Notes: a model not told the origin generated them from the sequence alone. Shown: positions 8,490 to 16,694, numbered from the stretch's first letter. The stretch: 64,000 nt of DNA from Streptomyces sp. NBC_00193 (GCF_026342735.1 NZ_JAPEMM010000002.1:1054001-1118000), one strand, 5' to 3'. Numbers and translations are program-made.

Positions 8490-10535
8490 TCACGGCATCG
8501 TGAACTCGCACCACACGCACTTCCCGCTCCCCCGCGATTCCACGCCCCAGACGTCCGCCAGCCGGTCCACCAGCATCAGACCGCGTCCCGAGACCCCGGA
8601 GTCGCCCGCCTCCCTGCGGCGGGGCAGGGCGCTGGAGCGGTCCTCGACCTCCACGCGGAGCCGGCGTTCGGGGCCGGTCAGGACCCGCAGGGTCACGATG
8701 GCGGGACCGTCGGTGTGCATGAGGGCGTTGACGATGAGTTCGTCGGCGACCAGCTCGATCTCGTCCGCCCGCTCCCGGGCGCCCCAGGTCCGCACCGCCG
8801 CGCCGATCATGTGGCGGGCCGATACCAGGGCCTCCGGATCGCCGGGCGCCACGTGCTGCTGGAGCCGGCCGCCGGCCTGCTGGACCTCTTCGGCCTCGCG
8901 GCGGAGCAGCAGCAGCGCCATGTCGTCGTCGCCGCCCCGGTCGTCCACGACCTCGCACAGCCGGTCGGCGAGCAGGGCCAGGTCGGCCGGTCCGGTGCGG
9001 ACGAGGGAGGCGAGGAGCCGCACGCCGTCGTCGAGGTCGGCTCCGGGCTGTTCCACCAGGCCGTCCGTGCACAGCAGGAGCGTTTCCCCTGGTCCGAGCT
9101 CGACCGTGGTCACCGGATACTCCAGCAGCCCGAACTCCGCGGACAGCCCGAGCGGCATCCCGCCCTCCAGCGCGAGGCGCTCGCAGCCCCCGTCACGGGT
9201 GCGCAGGAGGGGGTCGATGTGGCCGGCCCGGACCAGTTGCAGCACCCCGGTCGAGAGGTCGACCTCGGCGTACGTACAGGTGGCGAAGCGGTCGGTGTCC
9301 AGCTCGTGCAGGAAGACGGAGGCCCGGGCCATGACCGTGGCCGGCGAGTGCCCTTCGGCGGCGTAGGCGCGCAGCACGATCCGCAGCTGGCCCATGACCG
9401 CCGCGGCGTGGGTGTCGTGGCCCTGGACGTCGCCGATGACCGCGCCGACCCGGCCGCCGGGCAGCGGGATGACGTCGTACCAGTCGCCGCCGATGTCCTG
9501 GCCCATCTTGGCCGAGCGGTACCGTACGGCGATCTCGGCGCCCGGCACCGAGGGGATCCGGCGCGGCAGCATCGCCTGCTGGAGCCCTTCCGCGAGATCG
9601 TGCTCCTGCTCCAGCAGCATCGCCCGCTGCAGGCTCTGGGCGATGCTGCTGCCGAGCGCGACGAGCAGGTTCCGCTCCTCCTGGGTGAAGCCGTCCTTGT
9701 CCCGGTAGAGCAGGCCGATCGCGCCGATCGGGCGGGCCTGGGCGATCAGGGGCAGGTAGGCGGCCGCCGAGATGTGCATGGACGAGATCTTCGCCCAGAG
9801 CCCGGGGTACCCGGCGGCGAACTCGGCCGCGGAGTCCAGGAACCGCGGCTGGAGCGAGCGCACCACCTCGCTCATCGGGTACTGCTCGTCGATGCGGGTG
9901 TAGCGGGTGCCGGGGACGAAGCTGCCCGCGGGGCCCTCGGCGACGAGGTGGATCCGGCCGGCTTCGACCAGTCCCATCACCATGCCCATGGATCCGAGCC
10001 GTTCCAGGCCGTGGGCGTCGCCGAGCGCGTCGATGACGTCCTGGACGGTCCGGGCGTGCGCGAGTGCGGCGGTGGTGCTCTCGACCACGGAGGTCTGGCG
10101 GCGCCGCTCCTCGTCCAGTCCGAGGCGCTCCGCCGAATGACTGAGCTCCTCGGTGGCGTCGCGGACGATGCCGATGATCCGGTACGGGCGGCCGTCCGGG
10201 CCCCGCATGACCCGGCCCTGCGTGTGCGTCCAGCGCAGCGTGCCGTCGTGGCAGCGGATGCGGAAGTAGGCGCCGTAGCTGTCGACCCCGCTCTTGAGGG
10301 CCGAGGAGACCAGTGCGTCGAGCCGGACGGCCTCGGCGGGCGGGACCCGCGGCGAGAGCGACTCCGGCCGGCCGTCGTACTCCTCGTCCGTCGTGTCGAA
10401 GACCTCGAGGGCGGCCGAGTCCATGTGCATGAGACCGGTGACCAGGTCCCAGTCGAAACTGCCCATGCGGTTCAGCGAGAGCGACCGGTCCGGATGTGCG
10501 GGCCAGTCCTCCGGCAGTGATACGGCGGTCGGCAC
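8490..10535 (-). CDS. PAS-GAF-SpoIIE phosphatase-HATPase regulatory protein
   Basis: A 681-residue multidomain signalling protein. A PAS domain at about 20-135 ends in a PAC-like segment (RIRCHDGTLRWTHTQGR). A GAF domain spans about 155-310. A PP2C-type SpoIIE phosphatase domain at about 335-540 has GQDIGGDWYDVIPL and AVIGDVQGHD, with metal-binding Asp residues, and closes with DDDMALLLLRR. The C-terminal RsbW-like ATPase domain has an N box (ADELIVNALMHTDG) and a G box (SGRGLMLVDRLADVWG). Such proteins set phosphorylation of anti-sigma antagonists (STAS) and sigma-B-like factors; carrying both phosphatase and kinase-like domains suggests partner switching within one chain. The GTG at 10535 gives the PAS domain a short leader. 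It lies 25 bases after the DUF6777 gene, probably in one operon. Confidence 0.87.
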   Translation of the reverse strand: MPTAVSLPEDWPAHPDRSLSLNRMGSFDWDLVTGLMHMDSAALEVFDTTDEEYDGRPESLSPRVPPAEAVRLDALVSSALKSGVDSYGAYFRIRCHDGTLRWTHTQGRVMRGPDGRPYRIIGIVRDATEELSHSAERLGLDEERRRQTSVVESTTAALAHARTVQDVIDALGDAHGLERLGSMGMVMGLVEAGRIHLVAEGPAGSFVPGTRYTRIDEQYPMSEVVRSLQPRFLDSAAEFAAGYPGLWAKISSMHISAAAYLPLIAQARPIGAIGLLYRDKDGFTQEERNLLVALGSSIAQSLQRAMLLEQEHDLAEGLQQAMLPRRIPSVPGAEIAVRYRSAKMGQDIGGDWYDVIPLPGGRVGAVIGDVQGHDTHAAAVMGQLRIVLRAYAAEGHSPATVMARASVFLHELDTDRFATCTYAEVDLSTGVLQLVRAGHIDPLLRTRDGGCERLALEGGMPLGLSAEFGLLEYPVTTVELGPGETLLLCTDGLVEQPGADLDDGVRLLASLVRTGPADLALLADRLCEVVDDRGGDDDMALLLLRREAEEVQQAGGRLQQHVAPGDPEALVSARHMIGAAVRTWGARERADEIELVADELIVNALMHTDGPAIVTLRVLTGPERRLRVEVEDRSSALPRRREAGDSGVSGRGLMLVDRLADVWGVESRGSGKCVWCEFTMP

Positions 10536-10560
10536 CGGTCCACCATGACACACGGGCCGG

Positions 10561-11850
10561 TCAGGCGCTCTCCAGGTACTGGCCGTCGTACGGGGCCGAG
10601 GGCTCCTGCTCGGGGACGGAGTAGGGGTCGGCATACGGGTCCGTGTCGGGGTTCGCGTACGGGTTCGCGTACGGGTCCCCGTACGGATCGCTCGGCTGCG
10701 GAGACATCCCGTCGGGGCCCACCAGGGTCCCCGGGTCGCTCGGGGTCTGCCCGGGCAGGTCGGAGGGGATGTCGGTGGGCTGGTCGGGGGCCGTCGGCGG
10801 GGCCGTGGGCGGGCCGGAGGGGATGCCGGTCGGGGGCTGGTCGGGGGCCGTCGGGGTGGTGGGGGTGTTCGGAGCCGTCTGCGGGGAGCCCGGCGGGCAG
10901 TCGGCCGCGTTCGGGGCGGGGCTGCGGCCGGGGCTGGGCGGGCCGGTGGGCGGCTCGGTGCGGGCGAGGCTGTTGCTCTCCGGAGTCCGGCACGGTTCGG
11001 CCGGCGAGGTGCCGGGCGGGATCGCGGGCCCGGCGGGGATCCCGTCGGCCGGGTCGTACGGGGGCGGCGTCCGCGGGGTGCGGTCCTGGGCTCCGTCGTC
11101 CCCGGCCGTGCGCTCGATCCAGGTGTTGTCGGCGATGTTGACGATGACCAGGTTGTTGATCACCTGCATGGTCGGCTCGATGACCACGACCTGGGTGGGC
11201 TGGTAGCCGCTCCAGGGGTCCCCCTTGAGCACCGGCGTCCCCTTGGCGGCGCGCGGAGCGGCCAGCGGGTTCCCGCAGGCGCAGCGGACGCGGGGCATTC
11301 CGTGGTCGTCCACGAGGACGGCGGTGCCGGCCTGGAGGACGGACTGGAAGGCGTTGGGGTTGCCGCCGACGAAGCCGTGGTTGGTCACCCGGGTGTCGGC
11401 GCGCAGCACGACCGGGGTGAGGCCGCGCAGGAAGTCGGGGATCTTCTCCTGCTCCACCTGGGAGGCCTCGGCGAAGGCGCGCGCCTTCGCGTCGTCGGCG
11501 GTCAGGGACTGGACCTGCGCCTCCACGTCGCAGCTGCCGAGCCGCTGGGTTCCGCCGTACAGGCCTGGGGTGGCCGCGTTGACGGTGCGGATGCCCTGGC
11601 CGGTCGCATTGGGCAGCGGGGGCTGGACGGGGGCCGATTCGGCGGTGGCGGAGGAGGAGGTGAAGGGGTCGGGGCCCGCCGAGGCCACGGGCTGGAGGTG
11701 GACGTCCTGGCTCTCGGCTGCGGGGCCCTTGGTCCGTCCCTCGTCGCCGGTGGCCCCGCAGGCCGCGGCGAGGAGTCCGAGGACGGTGAAGAGGGCCGCA
11801 CGGGCCGGTGCGTGACGACGCGGCGCCTGACGAGGTGTCGGTGCGTACAC
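10561..11850 (-). CDS. DUF6777-type lipoprotein with Pro-rich and DPY-repeat tail
   Basis: A 429-residue secreted protein. The start at 11850 (GTG) is supported by aagggagatg just upstream. The signal has a lipobox (LAAAC) at about residue 30. The folded part (about 70-270) includes DFLRGLTPVVLRADTRVTNH, RCACGNP and QVINNLVIVNIADNTWIER, which I recognise as the DUF6777 region of Streptomyces proteins of unknown role. The rest is a Pro/Ser/Thr-rich segment ending in repeated D-P-Y-x-(D/N)-P units, typical of wall-spanning linkers. The paired SpoIIE-type regulator downstream suggests a surface sensor or an envelope-linked role, which is inference. Confidence 0.75.
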   Translation of the reverse strand: MYAPTPRQAPRRHAPARAALFTVLGLLAAACGATGDEGRTKGPAAESQDVHLQPVASAGPDPFTSSSATAESAPVQPPLPNATGQGIRTVNAATPGLYGGTQRLGSCDVEAQVQSLTADDAKARAFAEASQVEQEKIPDFLRGLTPVVLRADTRVTNHGFVGGNPNAFQSVLQAGTAVLVDDHGMPRVRCACGNPLAAPRAAKGTPVLKGDPWSGYQPTQVVVIEPTMQVINNLVIVNIADNTWIERTAGDDGAQDRTPRTPPPYDPADGIPAGPAIPPGTSPAEPCRTPESNSLARTEPPTGPPSPGRSPAPNAADCPPGSPQTAPNTPTTPTAPDQPPTGIPSGPPTAPPTAPDQPTDIPSDLPGQTPSDPGTLVGPDGMSPQPSDPYGDPYANPYANPDTDPYADPYSVPEQEPSAPYDGQYLESA

Positions 11851-11931
11851 GTTGCATCTCCCTTTTCGCCCCGGTTGCTCCCTCTTGTCTGCCGTATGTA
11901 CGGGGTACCCGCAACCGGAGATCACGATGCC

Positions 11932-11963
11932 GACGCCATCTTGAACATGTTCAAGATGGCGTC
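11932..11963. promoter_or_regulatory. 32-bp perfect palindrome with TTGAAC-AT-GTTCAA core
   Basis: The arms gacgccatc (11932-11940) and gatggcgtc (11955-11963) flank the 14-base palindromic core ttgaacatgttcaa (11941-11954), giving a perfect 32-base dyad. It sits in the divergent region between the DUF6777 and YndJ-like genes. Such a dyad is a typical regulator (TetR-like) operator; no regulator gene is next to it. Confidence 0.65.
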
Positions 11964-11981
11964 TAGGCTCACGACCGTGAG

Positions 11982-11995
11982 TTGAACGCGTTCAA
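11982..11995. promoter_or_regulatory. second TTGAAC-CG-GTTCAA operator-like palindrome
   Basis: The sequence ttgaacgcgttcaa is a perfect 14-base dyad sharing the TTGAAC-N2-GTTCAA form with the core at 11941-11954. The two centres are 41 bases apart, close to four helical turns. It lies about 30 bases before the GTG of the YndJ-like gene, where a bound repressor would block transcription. Confidence 0.65.
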
Positions 11996-12024
11996 TGCGT
12001 TCGTTCCCGGAGGGGGGATCCGCG

Positions 12025-12960
12025 GTGACCGTACTGGTGAATCTGATCGTCACCTTGGGCATGCTCTACGTCGTCCCGGCCGGCCTGCGCCTGATCGATC
12101 CGGCCCGGTTCGGGCGGGCGGCCCGGCTCTGGCCGCTGTTCGCGGCCCCCGGAGCGGTCTGCCTGTGGCTGCCCCGGGGAGCCCCGGCCACGGCCCTCGC
12201 CACGATCTACGCGGCGGCCACCCTGGCCCTGGCGGTACGGGGCGCGGTTCCGGCGGTACGGGCCGCGGTCGCGGCGGTACGCGCGCCCGGGCGGGGTCCC
12301 GGTCCCGCCGAGGTGGCCGTGCTCACCGCACTGATGGCGCCCTCGGTCGCCGGGACCGCCCTGGTCGCCGAACGCGCCGGACACCGGCTCTTCGGCTTCG
12401 ACCTCGACATCCTGGCCCTGACCGTGCCGCACTTCCACTTCGCCGGTTTCACCGCGGCCCTGGTCGCCGGTCTGGTGTGCCGGGCCTCCGCCGCCGGAGC
12501 CCTCGCGCGCTGGGCGGCGTACAGCGTCCCGGCCGGGACCGCGCTGGTGCTCCTCGGCTACTTCATCGACGACTGGGCCGAGCTGGTGGGCGCGGTGACG
12601 CTGACCGGCGGCATGTGGGCGGTGGCCCTGCTGACCTGGCGGGACGTCCGCCCCGGGGCCCGCGGCCGGGACCGGATCACCGGTGCGCTGCTCGCGTGCT
12701 CGGCGGTCGTCCTGGTGGCCACCATGCTGCTCGCCCTGTGGTGGGCGCTCGGCGAGGCCACCGGGATCGTGCACCCCACCCTGACCTGGATGGCCGCGAC
12801 CCACGGCCTCGGCAACGCCCTCGGCTTCGGCCTCTGCTCACTGCTCGCCTGGCGCCGCCTGACCGCATCGGCCGCTCGGCCCGCACCCTCATCTGCACCC
12901 GCACCCGCGGCCGCGCTCGCACCCGCCGCCCTGCCCGACCGAACGGAGATCCCGGCATGA
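12025..12960 (+). CDS. YndJ-like integral membrane protein
   Basis: A 311-residue protein with about eight to nine hydrophobic helices. Family-like segments include LTVPHFHFAGFTAALVAGLV near residue 140 and, near the C-terminus, WMAATHGLGNALGFGLCSLL, the His- and Asn-containing motif I associate with YndJ proteins. Their biochemical role is unknown, although some are labelled transporters. The GTG at 12025 follows cggaggggggat, a strong ribosome site. It overlaps the DUF1990 gene by ATGA, and together with the lipase maturation factor gene it forms a tight operon downstream of two matching palindromes. Confidence 0.78.
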   Translation: MTVLVNLIVTLGMLYVVPAGLRLIDPARFGRAARLWPLFAAPGAVCLWLPRGAPATALATIYAAATLALAVRGAVPAVRAAVAAVRAPGRGPGPAEVAVLTALMAPSVAGTALVAERAGHRLFGFDLDILALTVPHFHFAGFTAALVAGLVCRASAAGALARWAAYSVPAGTALVLLGYFIDDWAELVGAVTLTGGMWAVALLTWRDVRPGARGRDRITGALLACSAVVLVATMLLALWWALGEATGIVHPTLTWMAATHGLGNALGFGLCSLLAWRRLTASAARPAPSSAPAPAAALAPAALPDRTEIPA

Positions 12961-13553
12961 CCCGCCTCCTCAGCGAAGCCCGCAGCACCTTCAACTACCC
13001 CGACCGGGGCGCCACGGCCCGGCGGCCGCTGCCCGCCGGGTACAACTTCACCCACCACCGCACCCGGATCGGGCACGGGCAGGCCGCGCTGGACGCGGCC
13101 GGGGCCGCCGTCACCACGTTCCGGGCGCACCGCGCCTCGGGCATGCTCGTCACGGCCGGAGCCTTCCCCGTCCGGCCCGGCGACCGGGTCGTGGTCGGGA
13201 TCGGGATCGGCCCGGTGCGGATCGACGCCCCGTGCGAGGTGATCTGGACCGCGTACGAGCCCCGGCGGACCGGTTTCGCGTACGGGACGCTGAGCGGGCA
13301 TCCCGAGTGCGGCGAGGAGTCCTTCGTGGTGGACATGGAGGCCGACGGTTCGGTGTGGTTCGAGGTGACCGCCTTCAGCCGCCCGGCAAGCTGGTACACC
13401 CGCCTGGCGGGCCCGGTCGTCCCCCTCCTCCAGCAGGCCTACGCCCGGCGGCTCGGGCGGTACGTGCGGCGGCTCGCCACGGGCGCCCGCCCGGCCCGAT
13501 ACTGGAGGGGATGGACTGGTTCACGGCGCCCGGATACTGGCTGGGGCGGCTGA
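12957..13553 (+). CDS. DUF1990 family protein
   Basis: A 198-residue protein with the DUF1990 fold pattern: an N-terminal FNYPDRGAT, then GYNFTHHRTRIGHG, AHRASGMLVTAGAFPVRPGD and RTGFAYGTLSGHPECGEESF with a C-terminal FSRPASWYTRLAGP and QAYARRLG. The family is widespread in actinobacteria and often sits beside yndJ; its activity is unknown, with a SRPBCC/START-like lipid-binding fold suspected. The ATG overlaps the preceding stop codon (ATGA), so translation is coupled. Its last 43 bases overlap the start of the lipase maturation factor gene in another frame. Confidence 0.8.
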   Translation: MTRLLSEARSTFNYPDRGATARRPLPAGYNFTHHRTRIGHGQAALDAAGAAVTTFRAHRASGMLVTAGAFPVRPGDRVVVGIGIGPVRIDAPCEVIWTAYEPRRTGFAYGTLSGHPECGEESFVVDMEADGSVWFEVTAFSRPASWYTRLAGPVVPLLQQAYARRLGRYVRRLATGARPARYWRGWTGSRRPDTGWGG

Positions 13554-14950
13554 TCTTCCAGCGGGCCCTGGCCGGTGTCTACCTCGTCGCCTTCACCGGG
13601 GCCGCCCTGCAGTTCCGGGCACTGATCGGGGCGCACGGCATGCTGCCCGTGCCGCGCCACCTGCGGTACGTGCCCTTCCGGCGTGCCCCGAGCCTGTTCC
13701 ACCTGCACTACTCGGACCGGTTCTTCGCCTGCTGCGCCTGGACCGGGGCGGCCCTGGCGGCGGCGCTCGCCGCGGGGGCCGGGGACGCGGTGCCGCTGGG
13801 CGCGGCGATGGCGATGTGGGCGCTGCTGTGGCTGCTGTACCTGTCGATCGTGAACGTCGGGCAGACCTGGTACTCCTTCGGCTGGGAGTCGCTGCTGCTG
13901 GAGGTCGGCTTCCTGGCCGTCTTCCTCGGCAACGCGCGGGCCGGGCCGCCGGTGCTGGTGCTGTGGCTGCTGCGCTGGGTGGTCTTCCGGGTGGAGTTCG
14001 GCGCGGGGCTCATCAAGATGCGGGGCGACCCCTGCTGGCGCCGGCTCACCTGCCTGTACTTCCATCACGAGACGCAGCCGATGCCCGGCCCGCTGAGCTG
14101 GTTCTTCCACCATCTGCCGAAGCCGCTGCACCGGGTGGAGTGCGCCGCCAACCACGTGACCCAACTGGTCGTGCCCGTCCTGCTGTTCACCCCGCAGCCG
14201 GTGGCCTCGTACGCCGCCGCGATCATCGTGGCGACCCAGCTGTGGCTGGTGGTGTCGGGGAACTTCGCCTGGCTGAACTGGATCACGATCACGGCGGCCC
14301 TGCCGGCCTTCGACTTCAGCGCGCTCGCGGGCGCCCCACCGGCGGCCGCCTCCCGGCAGGGGCCGCTCTGGTACGTGGTGCTGGTGTGCGCGCTCACCGC
14401 GCTGGTGCTCGTGCTGAGCCGGCATCCGGTGGCCAACATGGTCTCGCGCCGCCAGGTCATGAACCGTTCCTTCGACCCCCTCCACCTGGTCAACACCTAC
14501 GGGGCGTTCGGCACGGTGGGCCGGATCCGCGAGGAGGTGGTGGTGGAGGGCACCGCGGACCGGCAGCCCCGCGAGGACGGCGCGTGGCGGGAGTACGGCT
14601 TCCGGGGCAAGCCGGGTGACGTCCGCCGGATCCCGCGCCAGTTCGCCCCGTACCACCTGCGCCTCGACTGGCTCATGTGGTTCGCGGCGCTCTCCCCCGG
14701 CTACGCCCGCGACTGGTTCGGGCCCTTCGTGGAGCGACTGCTGTCGGGCGACCGGGACACCCTGAAGCTGCTCCGCCACAACCCCTTCCCGGACGCACCG
14801 CCGCACTACGTCCGGGCGCGGCTGTACCGCTACCGCTTCACCACGTGGCGGGAGCTGCGCGAGACCGGGGCGTGGTGGCACCGCACGCTGGTGCGCGAGT
14901 ACCTGCCACCGACCCGGCTCGCGCGGGCGGCCCGGTCAGAGCCCGAGTAG
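13511..14950 (+). CDS. lipase maturation factor (LMF1-like) family membrane protein
   Basis: A 479-residue protein that resembles vertebrate LMF1/2. It has several membrane helices and conserved pieces FGWESLLLEVGFLAVFLG, VFRVEFGAGLIKMRGDPCW and CLYFHHETQPMPGPLSWFFH, followed by a soluble C-terminal region including VNTYGAFGTVGRIREEVVVE and RLDWLMWFAALSP. In animals LMF1 helps lipases fold in the endoplasmic reticulum; the bacterial role is unknown. The ATG at 13511 directly follows ggagggg and lies inside the end of the DUF1990 gene. Its last 15 bases overlap the end of the convergent epimerase gene. Confidence 0.88.
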   Translation: MDWFTAPGYWLGRLIFQRALAGVYLVAFTGAALQFRALIGAHGMLPVPRHLRYVPFRRAPSLFHLHYSDRFFACCAWTGAALAAALAAGAGDAVPLGAAMAMWALLWLLYLSIVNVGQTWYSFGWESLLLEVGFLAVFLGNARAGPPVLVLWLLRWVVFRVEFGAGLIKMRGDPCWRRLTCLYFHHETQPMPGPLSWFFHHLPKPLHRVECAANHVTQLVVPVLLFTPQPVASYAAAIIVATQLWLVVSGNFAWLNWITITAALPAFDFSALAGAPPAAASRQGPLWYVVLVCALTALVLVLSRHPVANMVSRRQVMNRSFDPLHLVNTYGAFGTVGRIREEVVVEGTADRQPREDGAWREYGFRGKPGDVRRIPRQFAPYHLRLDWLMWFAALSPGYARDWFGPFVERLLSGDRDTLKLLRHNPFPDAPPHYVRARLYRYRFTTWRELRETGAWWHRTLVREYLPPTRLARAARSEPE

Positions 14951-15919
14951 CTCCGCCTCCCGCTCGGCCGATATGCCCTTCATCGGCCGGTCGGCCCGGT
15001 GGGGGGCGACTCCGCCGAGGGTCTGGAGCCAGGCCCAGGTGTCGGCGGCGGTCTCCTCCACGGGGCGGCAGACGAGGCCCGCCGCCAGGGCCTTGGTGAC
15101 GTCCCCGCCGAACATGAAGTCGTGCATCTCGCCTTCGGGAACCCAGACGGGCAGCTCGACCCAGGGCTCGACCCCAGCCTTCTCGAGCACCGCCGCATCG
15201 GTCCAGCGCGGTTCGGCGTCGGAGCCGGTGGCGGCGGCGCAGGCCGCCAAGAGGCCGCCCATCGTGGTGTGGCCGACCGGGGAGATCGTGTTGTAGGCCC
15301 CTCCGAGACCGGCCTCCGCCGCATCCAGGGAAAAGCGCGCGAGGTCGCGCACGTCGATGTACTGGAGCGGCAGGTCGGGGTGCCCGGGCGCGAGGAAGGG
15401 GCCGCCGCGGGCGATGCGGTTCAGCCACCAGGGCAGCCGGCCCACGTTCTCGTACGGGCCGAGGATGAGCCCGGCGCGCAGCATGAGGGCGCGGTCGCCG
15501 AAGGCGTCGAGGACGGCGAGCTCGCCGCCGCGCTTGTCCTCGGCGTAGGCGGTGGCTTCGGCATCGGGCGATCCCTCGACCAGCGGGCCGTCCTCGGCCA
15601 GCCCGGCCGGAGCCGGGTAGGAGTACACCGAGCGGCTGGAGATGTACACGTACCGTCCGACGCGGCCGGCCAGCAGGCGGGCGCTGTCGCGCACGGCAGT
15701 GGGGGCGCTGCCCCAGGTGTCGACGACGAAGTCCCACTCCCCCTCGGCGAGGGCGTCCAGGCCTCCGGGAGCGGTGCGGTCCCCGTGCAGGGCCGTGGTC
15801 CCCGGCGGGGGCGCGTGGTGGCCGCGGTGGAAGACGGTGACGTCCCACCCGCGGCTCAGGGCGTCTTCGGTGATCGCGCGCCCGACGAATTCGGTTCCAC
15901 CCAGCATCAGCAGCTTCAT
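14936..15919 (-). CDS. NAD-dependent epimerase/dehydratase (extended-SDR like)
   Basis: A 327-residue Rossmann-fold protein. The N-terminal MLGGTEFVGRAITEDAL is the G-x-x-G-x-x-G dinucleotide-binding motif of the family; YVYISSRSVYSYP and ATAYAEDKRGGELAV give the Ser and the Y-x-x-x-K catalytic pair (Tyr and Lys around residues 145-150); LQYIDVRDLARF is the downstream conserved strand. The sugar or other substrate cannot be predicted. The ATG at 15919 is the first codon giving the dinucleotide motif at the very N-terminus. It converges with the lipase maturation factor gene, overlapping by 15 bases. Confidence 0.85.
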   Translation of the reverse strand: MKLLMLGGTEFVGRAITEDALSRGWDVTVFHRGHHAPPPGTTALHGDRTAPGGLDALAEGEWDFVVDTWGSAPTAVRDSARLLAGRVGRYVYISSRSVYSYPAPAGLAEDGPLVEGSPDAEATAYAEDKRGGELAVLDAFGDRALMLRAGLILGPYENVGRLPWWLNRIARGGPFLAPGHPDLPLQYIDVRDLARFSLDAAEAGLGGAYNTISPVGHTTMGGLLAACAAATGSDAEPRWTDAAVLEKAGVEPWVELPVWVPEGEMHDFMFGGDVTKALAAGLVCRPVEETAADTWAWLQTLGGVAPHRADRPMKGISAEREAELLGL

Positions 15920-16226
15920 GCAGGTCAGCCTGCCCGGGACCGGGGGTGCGCGGAACCCTTGATCGCCCACAGCGATGACGCCCTCGGCGTACGGGTCGCG
16001 GGAACTTCCGGGCACCGTCGGGCGTGGTCGAGGACCTCGCGGGCAACTCCTGGCAGCCCGTCAGGGGGCGGGCGGGAGTGCCATATCAGGGCAATCTCAG
16101 GGGGAGTTCGGGGGGACTTCGGGGTTATCCCTGAAGGCCCTCAGCGAAGTGGCGAACTGACCCCGCACGCCGCCGCCCGCCGTCCCGGTCGTCACCGGGA
16201 CGGCGGGCGGACCGCACCGTACGTGT
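15920..16226. other. 307-base gap without a gene
   Basis: This stretch lies between the epimerase start and the end of the 58-residue peptide gene. The left half should carry the epimerase promoter; I see no convincing -35/-10 pair. The right end contains the hairpin at 16173-16210. No open frame here has a ribosome site. Confidence 0.5.
16173..16210 (-). terminator. strong hairpin downstream of the 58-residue peptide gene
   Basis: A perfect 17-base stem (ccgcccgccgtcccggt against its complement) closes a four-base loop, 16 bases after the peptide stop on the minus strand. There is no T-run, as is usual for Streptomyces terminators. It makes the peptide gene an independent transcription unit. 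Confidence 0.7.
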
Positions 16227-16403
16227 CTAGTCGATGCCGGGCAGGATGTGCGGCTCGGCGAGGTCGTCCTCGTAGCCGGCGAGGCGGATGGGAGCGGACC
16301 GGGCCCAGACCTCCAGGTTGCCGAGCGTCTCGGGGCGCTTGCTGCTCCGCGACCCCGTCCGTTCCCTTGGCGCCTGGTCTGTCGTCGTCAGTTCTGGTGT
16401 CAC
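16227..16403 (-). CDS. 58-residue peptide of unknown function
   Basis: GTG at 16403 with aaggag placed eight bases upstream. The product is a 58-residue hydrophilic peptide without Cys: a variable-looking Thr/Ser/Arg-rich N-terminal half (TPELTTTDQAPRERTGSRSS) and a C-terminal half with strongly structured composition: ETLGNLEVWARSAPIRLAGY then EDDLAEPHILPGID. It has no signal peptide or membrane segment. It has its own terminator and a long AT-rich leader. I do not recognise a named family. A leader-plus-core appearance would fit a ribosomally made, modified peptide, but no maturation enzyme is adjacent; a small regulatory or structural protein is equally possible. Confidence 0.7.
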   Translation of the reverse strand: MTPELTTTDQAPRERTGSRSSKRPETLGNLEVWARSAPIRLAGYEDDLAEPHILPGID

Positions 16404-16694
16404 CGCGCACTCCTTTGTGTCGCGTAACCCGGCGGGCGAGCCGCGCGCCGGTGCGGGAAGAGAAGGTTTCCGGACGCGGTGGCGCCTTGGTGGAGCGAGG
16501 GCCCGTGTGGGGCTCTCATGGCGTTCAGAGTACACATATGAGCGCACCCCCGCTCGATGGAATAGTAAAATCCACTCCGGACAGCTTGTTTTCGCCATGA
16601 GTTCATCACCTCGCACGTCGGCGCGTCGCGTACGACTGATCTGCTCGACGGCGCCATACGGGTGATACGCGGTCGGGCGACGGAAGGAACGACA
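16404..16694. promoter_or_regulatory. 291-base divergent promoter region with AT-rich core
   Basis: Between the divergent peptide and 127-residue protein genes. The segment at about 16525-16605 is markedly AT-rich for this genome (for example acacatatgag and aatagtaaaatcc). On the minus strand a tactat and a tatgtg element could be -10 boxes, giving a leader of roughly 110-170 bases for the peptide mRNA. No matching -35 box is convincing. No gene is supported inside it. Confidence 0.45.

Noticed and set aside
16227..16598. An ATG at 16598 is in frame with the 58-residue peptide and would give a 124-residue protein.
   Set aside because: The upstream part uses codons rare in this genome (TTA, CTA, TCA, TAT together) and is AT-rich like a promoter, while the GTG at 16403 has an ideal ribosome site.
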